A stretch of DNA of 64,000 bases from Mercurialis annua. Lineage: Eukaryota; Streptophyta; Magnoliopsida; Malpighiales; Euphorbiaceae. The notes under the pieces are model-generated. The model saw nothing but the letters and a program-made list of their open reading frames with translations, did no database searches and was not told the DNA's origin. The translations under genes were made by a program, and so were the position numbers. Below, in pieces: positions 35,530 to 46,826 of this stretch; positions within the stretch are counted from its first letter, which is position 1, and the number at the start of each line of letters is the position of its first letter. The DNA is taken from contig NC_065577.1 of NCBI RefSeq assembly GCF_937616625.2, forward strand, positions 25,557,501-25,621,500, written 5' to 3'.

Positions 35530-35800
35530 TTTTTTTTATTTGGTTTGGTAGATTTGATAATTTAAATTATTTGTTGTTTTGTAATCTCACATATTAATAT
35601 TATTTTCTTCTAGATTTCTGCATCATTTATTTTGATTTTGATTTAATAAGATTGTTCAAATTTAATATATTAATCTAATTTGGAAAAAGAAAATTGTTCT
35701 ATCATAATTATATATTAATTAAGTGGTATGATTGAAAAAGAAAAAATTAATAATAAATATATTTTAGAAGATATGTTAAATGAAGTAATCGTACTTCCTA
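35530..35800. other. AT-rich spacer
   Basis: AT-rich sequence resembling the degenerate repeats at 28840-29600. No gene. Confidence 0.5.
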
Positions 35801-36137
35801 TGTAATAATCCGAAAATTTAAGGGTTAAAATACAGCCACGTGTCTAATATTTTATTAGACGGGAGTAGGTAAATTAAATTTAAATTATAAATTTAATTTA
35901 CAAGTGTCCCTAAATTTATAATATGGCTATAGGATTACAAATTTAAATTTTTAGAATTTAAATTTCATTAACTATATAGTTAACAGGAACAATATGGATT
36001 TATGAATTGGGTGCAGAATAATTCATAAGGTTATCGTGGAAATTTGATAAAATTTGGAAGCAGAAATTTTATCAAGCGCAGTCAATGCAGACTTAATAAA
36101 CCGAAAATAATTTATATAAGAATAAAATATAAGTCGG

Positions 36138-36623
36138 ATGGGAATAAAAAATATATTTTTATTTTTATTGTATTTTATTGGAATTTTGGTAAATTTTTCA
36201 CGAAATTTGAAAGTTCTTTCCGTTTGCGTCCCTTCCCTTCGCATCCCTCTCCTTCGACCACCTCGGTCGCGGATCCGTCGCAGATGTTTTTTTTCAGTAT
36301 CAGAGGCTTGGTTGAACAGTCCAGCTCTCGGGGAGGGGGGCTCTTTCGAGGAGTTACAGTCCAACAGTATTCAGTTTACGGGTCCATCCTTCAGCCTCCT
36401 TCCGTACTCACAGGAGGCACCCACTACTGCACCGGCTGCAGATGATCAGGCGCTATCCCTAGACGACGATCACGAGAGCGAGGGCCCGCCAGCTGACAGA
36501 CCGCGTGACAGACAGTATCACGATCTTACCAAGAGCAGTCTGCGCCGCAGACAAGATATGGGGTACGATATGAGGACTCAACTGGAGAAGAACACTAGAT
36601 ATCGAGTTTTGTTATTTTCTTGA
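36138..36623 (+). CDS. Unidentified open frame within solo LTR F
   Basis: 161 codons. The second half (from about 36296) is Ser/Pro/Asp-rich with coding-like composition (SEAWLNSPALGEGG, DDHESEGPPADRPRDRQY, SLRRRQDMGYD) and higher GC than the LTR. No domain recognised and no intron evidence. It may be a captured fragment or chance; a real protein is doubtful. Confidence 0.25.
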   Translation: MGIKNIFLFLLYFIGILVNFSRNLKVLSVCVPSLRIPLLRPPRSRIRRRCFFSVSEAWLNSPALGEGGSFEELQSNSIQFTGPSFSLLPYSQEAPTTAPAADDQALSLDDDHESEGPPADRPRDRQYHDLTKSSLRRRQDMGYDMRTQLEKNTRYRVLLFS

Positions 36624-36892
36624 GACACTTTAAACTTTGTAATCCTACTTTATTTTATCGACTATTCCGTATTATTATATCGTTCATCATTTCATATTGT
36701 TTATGCAATTTGTAATTTTTGTATAAAGTAGTACAAAATAGAAAAAATAATATACAATGCTAATTAAAAAACGGTTTTTATATTTTATTAGAATTTAAAA
36801 AAAAAAATTAAAGAACGGAATTTATTAAAAAATGCTAACTAAAACAAATTTTTTGATATAATAATAATTTTTAAAAAAAATTGAAAATAACC

Positions 36893-37100
36893 TGATTGGG
36901 TATAATACCCAATCATTGTCTCTCCCAATCATTGAGGAGACAGATTACTGTTCCCTAATAATTGGGGAGAGATGCAATCCGCGACTTAATATCGCGGATT
37001 GCATTAAAGATGGTTAATTACTCCTGATGGAGTAATTAACCCAATCCGCGATTTAATATCGCGGATTCCCACCCAATCCGCGATTTTAAATCGCGGATTG
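36893..37100. repeat. Chain of perfect hairpins in solo LTR F
   Basis: Six back-to-back inverted repeats: TGATTGGGTA/TACCCAATCA, TGTCTC/GAGACA, CAATCCGCGA/TCGCGGATTG, GGTTAATTACTCC/GGAGTAATTAACC (13 bp), AATCCGCGA/TCGCGGATT, and CAATCCGCGATTT/AAATCGCGGATTG (13 bp). Loops are mostly 1-7 nt. Confidence 0.92.
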
Positions 37101-37224
37101 GATGGTCCCAGGCACTAAATTGGAATTAATTTCCAAACAGGCACGAAATTGTAATTTTAGAAAGCCCGTAGGCACAGATCCGTCAAAAACCCTTAGAAGT
37201 TAGTTTAAAGTGCATGATTAAGCT

Positions 37225-37405
37225 AGTATTTTTCGTGCCTGCCATCGTGCCCTAGGCTTTTTCCACGTTGCTGAGAAAGGCACGATGGTTCCATCGCGCC
37301 TCGCATCGTGCCCTAGGCATTTTTTTCATTTTGTTGAAGAAGGCACGACGGAAGGCACGATGGGTCCATCGCGCCTCCTATCGTGCCTCCCATCGTGCCC
37401 CTCTG
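37225..37405. repeat. GGCACGATGG palindrome cassette in solo LTR F
   Basis: Repeated GGCACGATGG and CCATCGTGCC in both orientations, with hairpins at 37279-37300 and 37354-37375 (GGCACGATGG...CCATCGCGCC). It sits just before a TATA box. Confidence 0.85.
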
Positions 37406-37425
37406 TCAGATTTGATATTTTGACC

Positions 37426-37433
37426 TATAAATA
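37426..37433 (+). promoter_or_regulatory. TATA box of LTR F
   Basis: TATAAATA in the context GACCTATAAATAGACC, about 20 bp after the palindrome cassette. A likely start of LTR transcription. Confidence 0.7.
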
Positions 37434-38921
37434 GACCCTTAACCCGACCTAACATAATTTTTCACTTTTCTAAAATCCTAGAGCCGCCCTATCATTTGAG
37501 ATACTCTATTTTCCTTTATTCCCTTTGGTTTAATCATTCAGTAAGTGATTCTAATATTCCTTTCTTCGATTAATCAACTCCTTATCGCGTATATCGGCTC
37601 TTAACTTATTCAAACCTTTTTCCAGTGTATTGTGAATATTGATTTACTGTTTCTTTTCGATTCTTACGCCGATCTCGATTCATTACGGTATGTGTTGCAA
37701 TCCTTTAAGTTTTTGCGTAGAGATTCGCGTGCTAATTTGATAGATTGTGTTCTATTGTGTTGTACCTATGTTGTGGCTGATTTGATCTCTGAAACGCTTA
37801 GCCTAATCTGTAATGGGATGTTTACAATTGAATTATCATGCTATAACATTTAGATTTAAACGTTGATTATTGGGTTAAGGTGCTAGGTTGTTCGTATGAT
37901 TATGGCTTGATTAATTCGTTGTTTTAGCAATGTAAACTGGAAATTCTTATTAAAGGCTGATCTTATGTGTGAATCAATATTACATCTTTTGGCATGCTTA
38001 GTAAATCATAGGATGATTGGTTGGTTTGTAAATGCATGATTTCACCTTGTTTATGTGCTGAGTACATTTCAACGATATAGTTGCTATCCATAATTGTATT
38101 GGGGCTTTTTTGTATCGTTCTTGACATGATGGCATTGTGTTGTTTGCGTTAAACTCATTCATGTTGATTATGCCTTAGTAGACAAGTTATGCCATGATTT
38201 GATTATCGTTTCAAATATGAGTTTAACGTTTAAATGGATGATATAGTCCTTTTTGGTTCATATAAAAGAAGTTTAACATACTTGTGTTAGTATGGAGTGA
38301 TTTGCCAATTGTTGGCTAAACGATGGATTGTGTACTTGCTTTTAAAAGACTACTTTTCATTCAAGTAATTCAGGATTTAAACTTGGTTTTAACTTGGTTT
38401 AACTTTTGGGTTGGGTTAGACTTTGGTCGCCCAACAAGTGGGAAGAAGTTTGGTAGTTTGTGATAACTCGGCTGACTCACTGATATGGATTTTAACTTGG
38501 TTTATTTTAAGCTGTTTTTCTGATTTATTCGCATTGTGTTTATATGGAAACTTATATGGTTTGTATTCTATTACTTGAGTTATTATTTATTAGATATTTA
38601 AATAATATTTTCTCAAATGGATTTTAAAGCGGGAACTCAATAGGCTTGTCTTGTGCTAACTTTTTTAATTGTTTGAGTATTGTGTTTACTCTGATTGGCT
38701 TCACCTTGACTTGTTCTTTTGTGCTAGTACTATGTGGTGTTTAGTACTCTATAGAGTTAGGATCCGTTTTTAATAATTATTTGTATTTGTTTAGACTCGT
38801 CGTCTGTTCGTGCTTTTGAGGGGAACCGAGTTTAGGCTGCTTGCCAGGAGTTTTCACGTGGATTAGCAAGCAGTGAGTTTATATCGCTATTTACCGTCTT
38901 ATTAAGTAAATTGTATTTTTG

Positions 38922-38924
<3 letters not shown>

Positions 38925-38997
<73 letters not shown>
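38925..38997. repeat. (TA)n microsatellite
   Basis: An uninterrupted AT dinucleotide run of about 73 bp in solo LTR F. An open frame coding Tyr-Ile repeats across it is spurious. Confidence 0.97.
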
Positions 38998-39001
<4 letters not shown>

Positions 39002-39046
39002 TTTTGAACTGTTTTCGACATTATGCATCTGAATTGGAACGGGCTA

Positions 39047-39223
39047 CTCGATGGGCATCATCGAGACTGCATGCGCACCGGTATATGATCATATGGTATT
39101 TGAGGTAGGTTAGAGATACGTCTCGCCTTAGTGAGGGCACCGGTGATAGATACGTCTCCTGGGACTCACGTGTTTATTTGAGTGACTGTCGGGGATCAGT
39201 TATGGAGATACGTCTCACCGACA
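39047..39223 (+). repeat. Hairpin array in solo LTR F
   Basis: CTCGAT/ATCGAG (39047-39052/39060-39065), GTGAG/CTCAC (39131-39135/39165-39169) and TGTCGG/CCGACA (39187-39192/39218-39223). The last two have loops of 29 and 25 nt sharing GATACGTCTC, which also occurs a third time at about 39115. Confidence 0.7.
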
Positions 39224-39818
39224 CGACAACTAGATTTAGTTTATTTGTGGTTTAGGGTTTCAATGCTTATCCATAATGATAAATTGCTTTACAAATGTTT
39301 TGAATTTTTTAAAGGTTTTCACGTAATAAATGTAAATAGTTGTATGAACTCATCTCAGTATATTTGACCCCGTTGTTTTCCCAATTTTTCTTGGGTTATG
39401 ATTTGAGCGAGTCAACTGGTCTCCGATTCTTCAGAGGTCTTATTTTATTTTATTAAAGTTATTGAAGTGATTTTACTCTTAGACCGCAGTAGTAATTAGA
39501 AGTCTTACTTGTTGTAGTACTTGTTGTCAGAGTAACTCATTTGGATTATTTGTTGATTGGTATTATTATATTAACTTTGGTTATTAATATTTATGCAGTG
39601 TTAGAGACTCGGAGTTGACCGAACATTTATTATCTATATGTTGTACATATAAACTGCTATATTAGGTCGAAGTCTCGGTTGCCCCCAAGCATGTGGTTTT
39701 ATGTAGGTACAATGTTTTAAATGATTAATGTATGTTATCCGCAAGGCTTGCTATAGATTTTGGTACAATCATACCCATACCCTAGCGCCGGTCGCAATTC
39801 ATGAAATGGGTCGTGACA

Positions 39819-41343
39819 GTAGGATATATTAAAATCATAACAACTGATTTCCTTATTCATGCAAACCGTATTTCTTAAATTAAAATTGATATTTGTGCAA
39901 TCTGAAATTTGGTAACTGTATTATTCAACTTTGATTTTTGCTCTAGTAAAATTTATAATATTTTCACACATCTAGGGTATTTGTCAATTTTTTTCTTATA
40001 TATACTTATATTTTTATTTTATTTTTCTCAATGTTGAATGCTTTTGAGGTAAGCTTTTTTTATGTGTTCTCTTATTCACTATAAAAAAATTTCAAGATTT
40101 TATAACTACTCTAATTTTAATTTTGAATTTGTTGGGCATATTTTTTATTATAATTAAATTTAAAGGGTATTGATGGATTCAATTTTCGATGAAGCAAGTG
40201 AGATATTATTTTAATGGTCATCATTTTCATTTCAATAAATTTCTATATATTTTTATAATTTTAATTTTTTAGTGTTGTATGTTGTGTTTAATTATAGGTG
40301 TTGAGAAATTTGATAGTACTTGATTGGGAAAAATATATAAGTAAAATTATTGTTTCATTCACCATAAAAAAATTGAAAGAAATTTTATCTTAAAATTATG
40401 TTCGAGCAAGAGAAAACAAATATTTTATAAGAAAAATCTAATGAATTATTTTTAAAAAAAATCTTATACTTGTGTTGTTTTATGTGATAAAACTTCTTTT
40501 ATTTAAGTTATATATCACCAAAATAGAAAATTGAAAATAGTAAAACAACAACCACCATTATAGTTATAGAATTCTACTATTAGAAATTTTTGTTGTTTTT
40601 AAAGATTCATAAAAAATTTCATGAAAAATTGTATTATTTATATTTATGCTCCACAATTATTAATTGCCACATTCTAACATAAAATAAGGTATTTAAAGTA
40701 TATGTTTGTCTAGATATCAATGTAACCAAATTAATGATGCAATTTTTAATATAATTATTACTTGACATAATTAATTACTTTAAATAGTAAATATATTTAA
40801 TTTGATTGATGGTGTGAAATATTTTACATTTTATGCATGAAATTACAATTTTTTATTATTAAACTATTTAGTATATATTTCTTGACAAAAAAATTTGTTG
40901 TATATATTAATTATTAATTAAATAAAGTTAAATATATTTTATAAATTTATTTATATGGATGAACTTCATATTATCGAGTTAATGACATTGATTTTTCATA
41001 TTTTAAAAAACGAGACTAACTCTTATTACTATACAATTAAAATATTAAAAAATACAAATTGTTTTATAAATAAAAAACCACCTAATTAAAAAGATAAAAT
41101 ATAAAATCTTGCTATTCATAATTTAGTTAAAACACTAATTAAAAAAATTTAAGTAAATACCATGCAACATATGGGTCTAACGCTAATATCTCATATAGCC
41201 TAACTAATAAATCATAATTGCATTCATTAAAACATAATTTAGTAACTGAAAGTAAAAGAAGATGAGCATGAATTTTTTGAAAACCCGAGTTAAACTTCTC
41301 TCAATGAATGTACTTTCTAATTTATTACTGTAATAGTCCCTCT
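39819..41343. other. AT-rich spacer
   Basis: Strongly AT-rich. No open frame, TIR pair or array that I can support. Confidence 0.55.
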
Positions 41344-42157
41344 TCTCACGACCCGATGCTCGGATCACGACAGACGCTGGGGAATGGAAGTGTTTGCTTT
41401 AAAACCCGTAACAAGCCTTAAAATAAAATCCATTTTTCTCATTTAAAGACGGTTGAACTTTACTTCAAAAATTTTCTTATTTTAAAACATTTCAAAATTC
41501 ACTACAAATTTTTTGCGGAAATAAAATATTTCATTTTCAATTCTAAAACATTTCCATTCGATCAAACTGTTTCATGAAACCGTCTTTTCATTTTTTTAAA
41601 ACATGTCTTTATCACCACCCTTTCTAAAACATAATAGGGTAAGACATGCAATCCACACATATGCCACGTTGAGCCCACATTAGACTTTTCGTCTCGATGC
41701 CAACAGTTTCGTTACTGTTTTCCACATTTATCTCGGTATCTCAAATACTCGAGAGGCATCGCAAAATAAACAATGATAAACATGCATTCAAATACATAAT
41801 AACAAAGCGATGAAAATAAACAGATTTATAACGTGGCAATTCATCGCAAACTAAAAGCATGTTAAACTTTCAACTAATTAGACATTTCTACTGCAGCGCT
41901 ACGATAGGAAAATATGCACAATATCACGACACCAAAATAGAGACTTCACAGATCAAGGAAAATGAAGTCTCGCCAAAAAGACAGCCTACGTACCTGAAAA
42001 ATGGTACAACAATGAGGTCATATTAACTGGTGAGTTTATAACTTACAAACACACATTAAATAATTTAACACGTTATAAAATAGACATATTAAAATATTTA
42101 CTACTGGTTCAATCACAGAAACGTAATGCTTTAAACGAATGCTATTTTCCACTTTTT

Positions 42158-42231
42158 CCTAAGTATCCGTACAGACTTAGGGTAATAAACTAGTCGGCAG
42201 AATCCGTACATTCTCTCATTACTAGTTTATT
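42158..42231 (-). repeat. Solo LTR D hairpins, part 1
   Basis: CCTAAGT/ACTTAGG (42158-42164/42175-42181), then an 11-bp perfect stem AATAAACTAGT/ACTAGTTTATT (42184-42194/42221-42231) with a 26-nt loop. The two loops share ATCCGTACA. Confidence 0.8.
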
Positions 42232-42800
42232 TTCCACTATCCTTTACTGTAATACCCCGAACTTTCAAGGTACCAAGTAAGGTGCCACGAGTCGCAAGCA
42301 CGCGAATATAAATCAAGAACGTCAGAATTAAGTTCTGAAAATAAGAATTTAGACCGAAGCGGGTCTACCAAACGTTATCGTAAAACAACAATTTAAGTGG
42401 AGATTATTATTTTATAAATTGGATTTTTAACGGGACTAAAGAAAAATCAATTAATTAAAATAAAATAAATGGTAAGTTCCTAGCTAATAAATTTTAGGAT
42501 AAAGTTCGTAAAATAAAATAAAGGAGTTAAGATTAAATTCTGTAAATTTGGACAAAAACATTTTATGAAGCGGAATTTGATTATCGGAAAAGGAAAAAGG
42601 ATATACATAAATTATTGGACCCGGATAAATAAATAATGCGACAAAGTCCATTATCTATTATTAATGAATTACCGTCAAGTTTCGTTTAATTACGAAATCG
42701 TATTAGAATTAAATTGGAAAGATAAGTAAAGGTTGGAATCATTGTGAATATAAAAATTAAGTCTAGGGACTTGCATATCATTTTGACCAGTTAGTTGGCC

Positions 42801-42808
42801 TATAAATA
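42801..42808 (+). promoter_or_regulatory. TATA box of LTR B
   Basis: TATAAATA in GGCCTATAAATAAGCC, the same context type as in LTR F, about 550 bp into the LTR. Confidence 0.65.
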
Positions 42809-43209
42809 AGCCATCATTTGAGTCATTTTTTTCATGATCATCAATTAATATTTGAAAACAAAACCCTAACCCTTGAGAAAGCCCTTCCCCGTCAACCCCA
42901 TCACCATCTTCAACCTCCATCATGCTCTTTTGAGCACTTCTCACGGCAGCGAGCATATCTTGGAATTCTGACAATTGTTTTCAAGGATTCAAGCTCGGTT
43001 GGAGAGTCAACTCATATACGGACAAGGTATAATTTATGGTTTTAGATTTGGATGTGTTTTGAATTAGTTTTGTGGAGATTAAATATTGGATTTTCTGTTT
43101 TGGATTAAGTGTGTGTTGTTGGTGAGTTTGAGAGTTGGAATTAGTATGGTTTTGAGTTTATAAATGGGTAAATCAGCGATTGACCTCGAGAGCACGTCGG
43201 AGTGGGACT

Positions 43210-43345
43210 CCGATGGCCGGAAACTGCTCCAGTGAGCAGCAGTTGCTGCTCACCAAGACCAGCAAAAATTCTGCTCACAAGCAGAATTCTGCCAAGAGCA
43301 GAATTCAGCTCTGCTCCTCTTTGAGGGCTGCAATCGCAGCCCTCG
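43210..43345. repeat. Palindrome cassette 1 of solo LTR B
   Basis: GAGCAGCA/TGCTGCTC, AATTCTGCT/AGCAGAATT and GAGGGCTGC/GCAGCCCTC hairpins with 2-4-nt loops, in GC-richer sequence than the flanks. A second, weaker cluster of CAGC words lies at about 43740-43830. Confidence 0.85.
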
Positions 43346-44091
43346 GCCGTCGTAGGAAGCATAATTTTGACACTAAGACAGTCCCTATTCGAGTGGTAAT
43401 TGGTTCAGATTAATAAGAGTTTGTTCAAAGGTTTCGCGACGAATAGTTACGACGATTTAAGTTGGTGTTGAGATGTTTCAAGAGATAATTTTAAAAGCAA
43501 GAAAAATATACAAAACATATATATTTAAAGTTAAAATGAAGTTGGTTATTTGATAATAAGAATGGTGTTTAAGTCTAGTGTTAGAATTTTAATATAAGTG
43601 AAAAATTATAAGTTTAAACAAGGATTAGTATATAGCTAGGAGCTAGTTTTGAGAGAGGATTGCTAGCTAACGAAATGTTGGAATGAGTTGGTTTTTGTGT
43701 CATTGTGTTCGTTACAGAACAGAGAACGGAATTTTAGGATAGCCGCTGCCAAAACAGTGGCCAGGCAGCTGCAGAATTGACTGCAAACAGCAGCCCTTAG
43801 AGCTGTTCTGCTGTCAATAAAACAGCTCGGGGAAGCAACTTCCGAGCTAGTTTCCGACACCTTCGAGTTTGATTTTGAGTCCGAGGTCTAAATGAAATTT
43901 GTAGAGGACGTCATGGACTATAGGGATGTCAAATCGTTTTTGGATTATAACCAGTTTACGTGCTCTGTTTCTAAGTCCGAAACAGCAGCCATGGTGGACT
44001 GTTTTGCTACCAAATATAACAGTTTTAAGGAACCAACTTCAAGTCCTATTTCCAACACCTTAGGACTATCATTTCAGTCTAGATGGGATTA

Positions 44092-44525
44092 CGAACTATA
44101 AGAGTGTTAAGTTTGTTTGGTACTTGGGCTACTTTACGGGAACGTTTTAATAGTCCAAAGTCGACTAGTTAAGCTAGTTTTGGAAAAACTAGTTTTGAGT
44201 TAACAAAATGTCAACTCGTTAATTATTTGATTATTAATTTGACATTTTGAGTTAAGGTTGATTATAAAATATGAAAAAGGGAATTATTAAATTAATTATC
44301 GATTATCTCGAACTATAAGAGTGTTAAGTTTGTTTGGTACTTGGGCTACTTTACGGGAACGTTTTATTAGTCCAAAGTCGACTAGTTAAGCTAGTTTTGG
44401 AAAAACTAGTTTTGAGTTAACAAAATGTCAACTCGTTAATTATTTGATTATTAATTTGACATTTTGAGTTAAGGTTGATTATAAAATATGAAAAAGGGAA
44501 TTATTAAATTAATTATCGATTATCT
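44092..44525 (+). repeat. 217-bp tandem duplication in solo LTR B
   Basis: 44092-44308 is repeated at 44309-44525 with one substitution noticed (TTTTAATAG versus TTTTATTAG). The junction shares a short CGA overlap, so a local duplication at microhomology is likely. The LARD LTR has a single copy of this region. Confidence 0.93.
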
Positions 44526-45056
44526 CGATAATTAGTTTAATTTAGCGAAATTGGATAGCTAATAAATAACATTTGGACTAATGTTATTTATTACACGGAG
44601 TTATATTTTTAAAAGATTTCCGATTTATTCCGAGACAATATAAATGAATTTATTCGCTAAGTATTATATAGCTAAAACGCCTTCAGATTAGAATCCATTT
44701 TAATCGAGTCTAGTTATTGTATTTGTGTAGACCCGGCGAGACAACTACTGACTGGATCTGGAACTCGAGGAGCATGACATAGCGTTATCCAGTTTGGAAA
44801 ATAGGAATAGCAAATGGTGAGTTTATATTAATACTGTCGATTTTTAATACTTGCATTATTTTATAAAGATGTTTTATTTAAATTGTTTTATTACATTTAA
44901 ATGTTTTAAAACCCTTATATAGATCCGATGAAACAAGCTATCTATTGGTCAACAATAGAACTGTGTGTACACCAGTCATAATAAACTGAATATACATAAA
45001 ATACAAACAATATTCAGTAAGATATGAAGCCATAAAGAATATCCTTTAATATCGGG

Positions 45057-45232
45057 TGATGCTAGTTTAACTCGGTTGAACTATCTCGGGACTGCATCAG
45101 AAAATGATTAATGCTAGTTAACTCGATTGAATTATCTCGGGACTGCATTAATCGAGATACAAGGTTAACTCGGTTGAACTATCTCGGGACCTGTATCTCT
45201 CTCATTTAACTCGGTTGAACTATCCCGGGACT
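45057..45232 (+). repeat. Hairpin array with conserved loop core, solo LTR B
   Basis: Four cores equivalent (in element sense) to those of the LARD: 45067-45092, 45118-45143, 45165-45190 and a fourth near 45205-45231. Stems: TGATGC/GCATCA (45057-45062/45094-45099), GATTAATGC/GCATTAATC (45106-45114/45145-45153), GAGATACA/TGTATCTC (45154-45161/45192-45199). No stem seen at the fourth. The stem sequences are unrelated to those in the LARD. Confidence 0.85.
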
Positions 45233-45559
45233 TGGGCCAATAACTAAACTTTGAATTGTATCGGTATGATCGTAATTGAAAGAACATAATGAATAAGAAA
45301 TGTAATATCGTTTCACATCGGTTTTCAGAAAGTAATTTACATATTTTGAAATCTATATAATTGTATTGTATAAAGAAATTTTCTGAAAACATTTTAAATA
45401 TTGATATATGTTAGAATTGCGAAAAATTTCTACTCGTTTTTAGGCTTGCTACGGGTTTCGGAGCTACCACTCCCATTTTCTAGCGCCGGTCTCGACCCTC
45501 GATTTTGGGTCGTGACATTTACAGCTCTAAACCGTACTTTAAATTGTTTCCAACTTTTC

Positions 45560-45705
45560 TCATGGACTCAACGACCGATAACATTTAATGTTCCATGACG
45601 CCGTTAGTCCTTAAATCAATCGCCCGAACTCTATCGTTCCATCGCTGTCAACTTGTTCGGGGTTCCAGACCGTCGTCTTAGAAGCTCTCCCGATATGTCT
45701 GGACC
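45560..45705 (-). repeat. Solo LTR D hairpins, part 2
   Basis: TCATGGA/TCCATGA (45560-45566/45592-45598, 25-nt loop), CCCGAAC/GTTCGGG (45623-45629/45655-45661, 25-nt loop) and GGTTCCAGAC/GTCTGGACC (45661-45670/45697-45705, 26-nt loop, one bulge). The loops differ in sequence but not in length. Confidence 0.8.
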
Positions 45706-46766
45706 GTCACCTCAGACTTACCACTTTTCCACTTACGCATCAAAATGAATATGCATGATTTAACTAATGATCACATAGTCCTATTATAGCCCAAATAGGA
45801 TGGCACGTTTCATAGACTCATTCCATAATAATTTTATTTACTCAAAATAAAATATACGATATATTTAAAAGGCTTTATGACAATAATTTTCACATTAAAG
45901 TAATAATAGTAATTTTATTACTTTAATATGCATGTAAAAATGGAAACTCACAAACTGTCGTTCCACAAATAATTTTTACGTCACGCTATTCCACTTTTAG
46001 ATCCTCGGCATTATTCACTCAACGCCCCGTGGATGCATCCAAGATTGACATTTCGTCAAATCTTTTAACGTTTGACTAATTCAACGTTTCTCACGTTCTA
46101 CCTCCAAACTCTTACGATATTCATTGTAGCCCGGACACACGAAAAAATCTTTCTATATATATATATATCGGGTTCAATCCTAGGAATCCAATTTAAAATC
46201 AGAATTTAGTCCATTCTACATTCTTAGGTAAATTTACCATTTTACCCTTTTAGAAAAAGTTTTTATTTTAAAAATATAATCGGACTCCTCAATTTCCGTT
46301 TTATAATTCTCCATTATTTCCAATCCCTCTTTTATAAAAAAAATATTCTTTAATTAAAATTCTTTAAATTTTAATTAAATAGATAATTAATTAGTTTATG
46401 TCCATCTAATTAATACCAATCCATTTTTAACAAAAATAATCTTTTGGGTCTAAGCCCAAATTAAAAGTTTAAAACTTAAAAACTTTCAATTAAAACAATT
46501 TAAGGCCTAACATGTCTCCCAAGTCCATTAAAGTTCCATTGAAGACATAATAGTCCTTATACTTTTTAATTTTCCATTTTAGTCCTTTAACCAAATCTTA
46601 ATTTACTAACTTACCTTTTAAATTTGCTTTGGGTCCAAACTTTATTTATTTCAAGTCTAGGTCATAAAGTTCAAAGTTCTAATTCCGAGATCTATTTTAT
46701 TCGATTTTGGCCCACTTGGCCCTAGGTCATTATTGGTTTGGATTTTATCCTAACTGAGTCACTGCT

Positions 46767-46826
46767 CGGTAAAACAGAGCCACCGTGCTGTTTTTACCGG
46801 CCGGTAGTGGTTCGCCGACCACTACC
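46767..46826. repeat. Palindrome cassette of solo LTR D
   Basis: CGGTAAAACAG/CTGTTTTTACCG (46767-46777/46788-46799) followed by GGTAGTGGT/ACCACTACC (46803-46811/46818-46826), GC-rich within very AT-rich sequence. Confidence 0.8.

Larger units (their letters stand above)
35801..39818 (+). mobile_element. Solo LTR F
   Basis: About 4.0 kb, from TGTAATAATCCG (35801) to GGGTCGTGACA (39818), in plus orientation. The 3' 500 bp matches the end of solo LTR E (shared TTTGACCCCGTTGTTTTCC block and the terminal CCTAGCGCCGGTC). No internal domain. The flanks (TCCTA and GTAGG) do not match, so the outer junctions may come from recombination between copies or the 5' end may be misplaced. Confidence 0.65.
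42248..45517 (+). mobile_element. Solo LTR B
   Basis: 3270 bp from TGTAATACCCCG to GGGTCGTGACA with a perfect 5-bp target duplication TTTAC (42243-42247, 45518-45522). Its first 200 bp match the LARD LTR 5' end (TACCAAGTAA, AGTTCTGAAAATAAGAATTT-like text), so it is a related family member in the opposite orientation. No internal domain. It contains a TATA box, two palindrome cassettes (43210-43345 and about 43740-43830), a 217-bp tandem duplication and a hairpin array. Confidence 0.95.

Noticed and set aside
38911..39108. 65-codon frame with Tyr-Ile repeats
   Set aside because: Translation of the (TA)n microsatellite.
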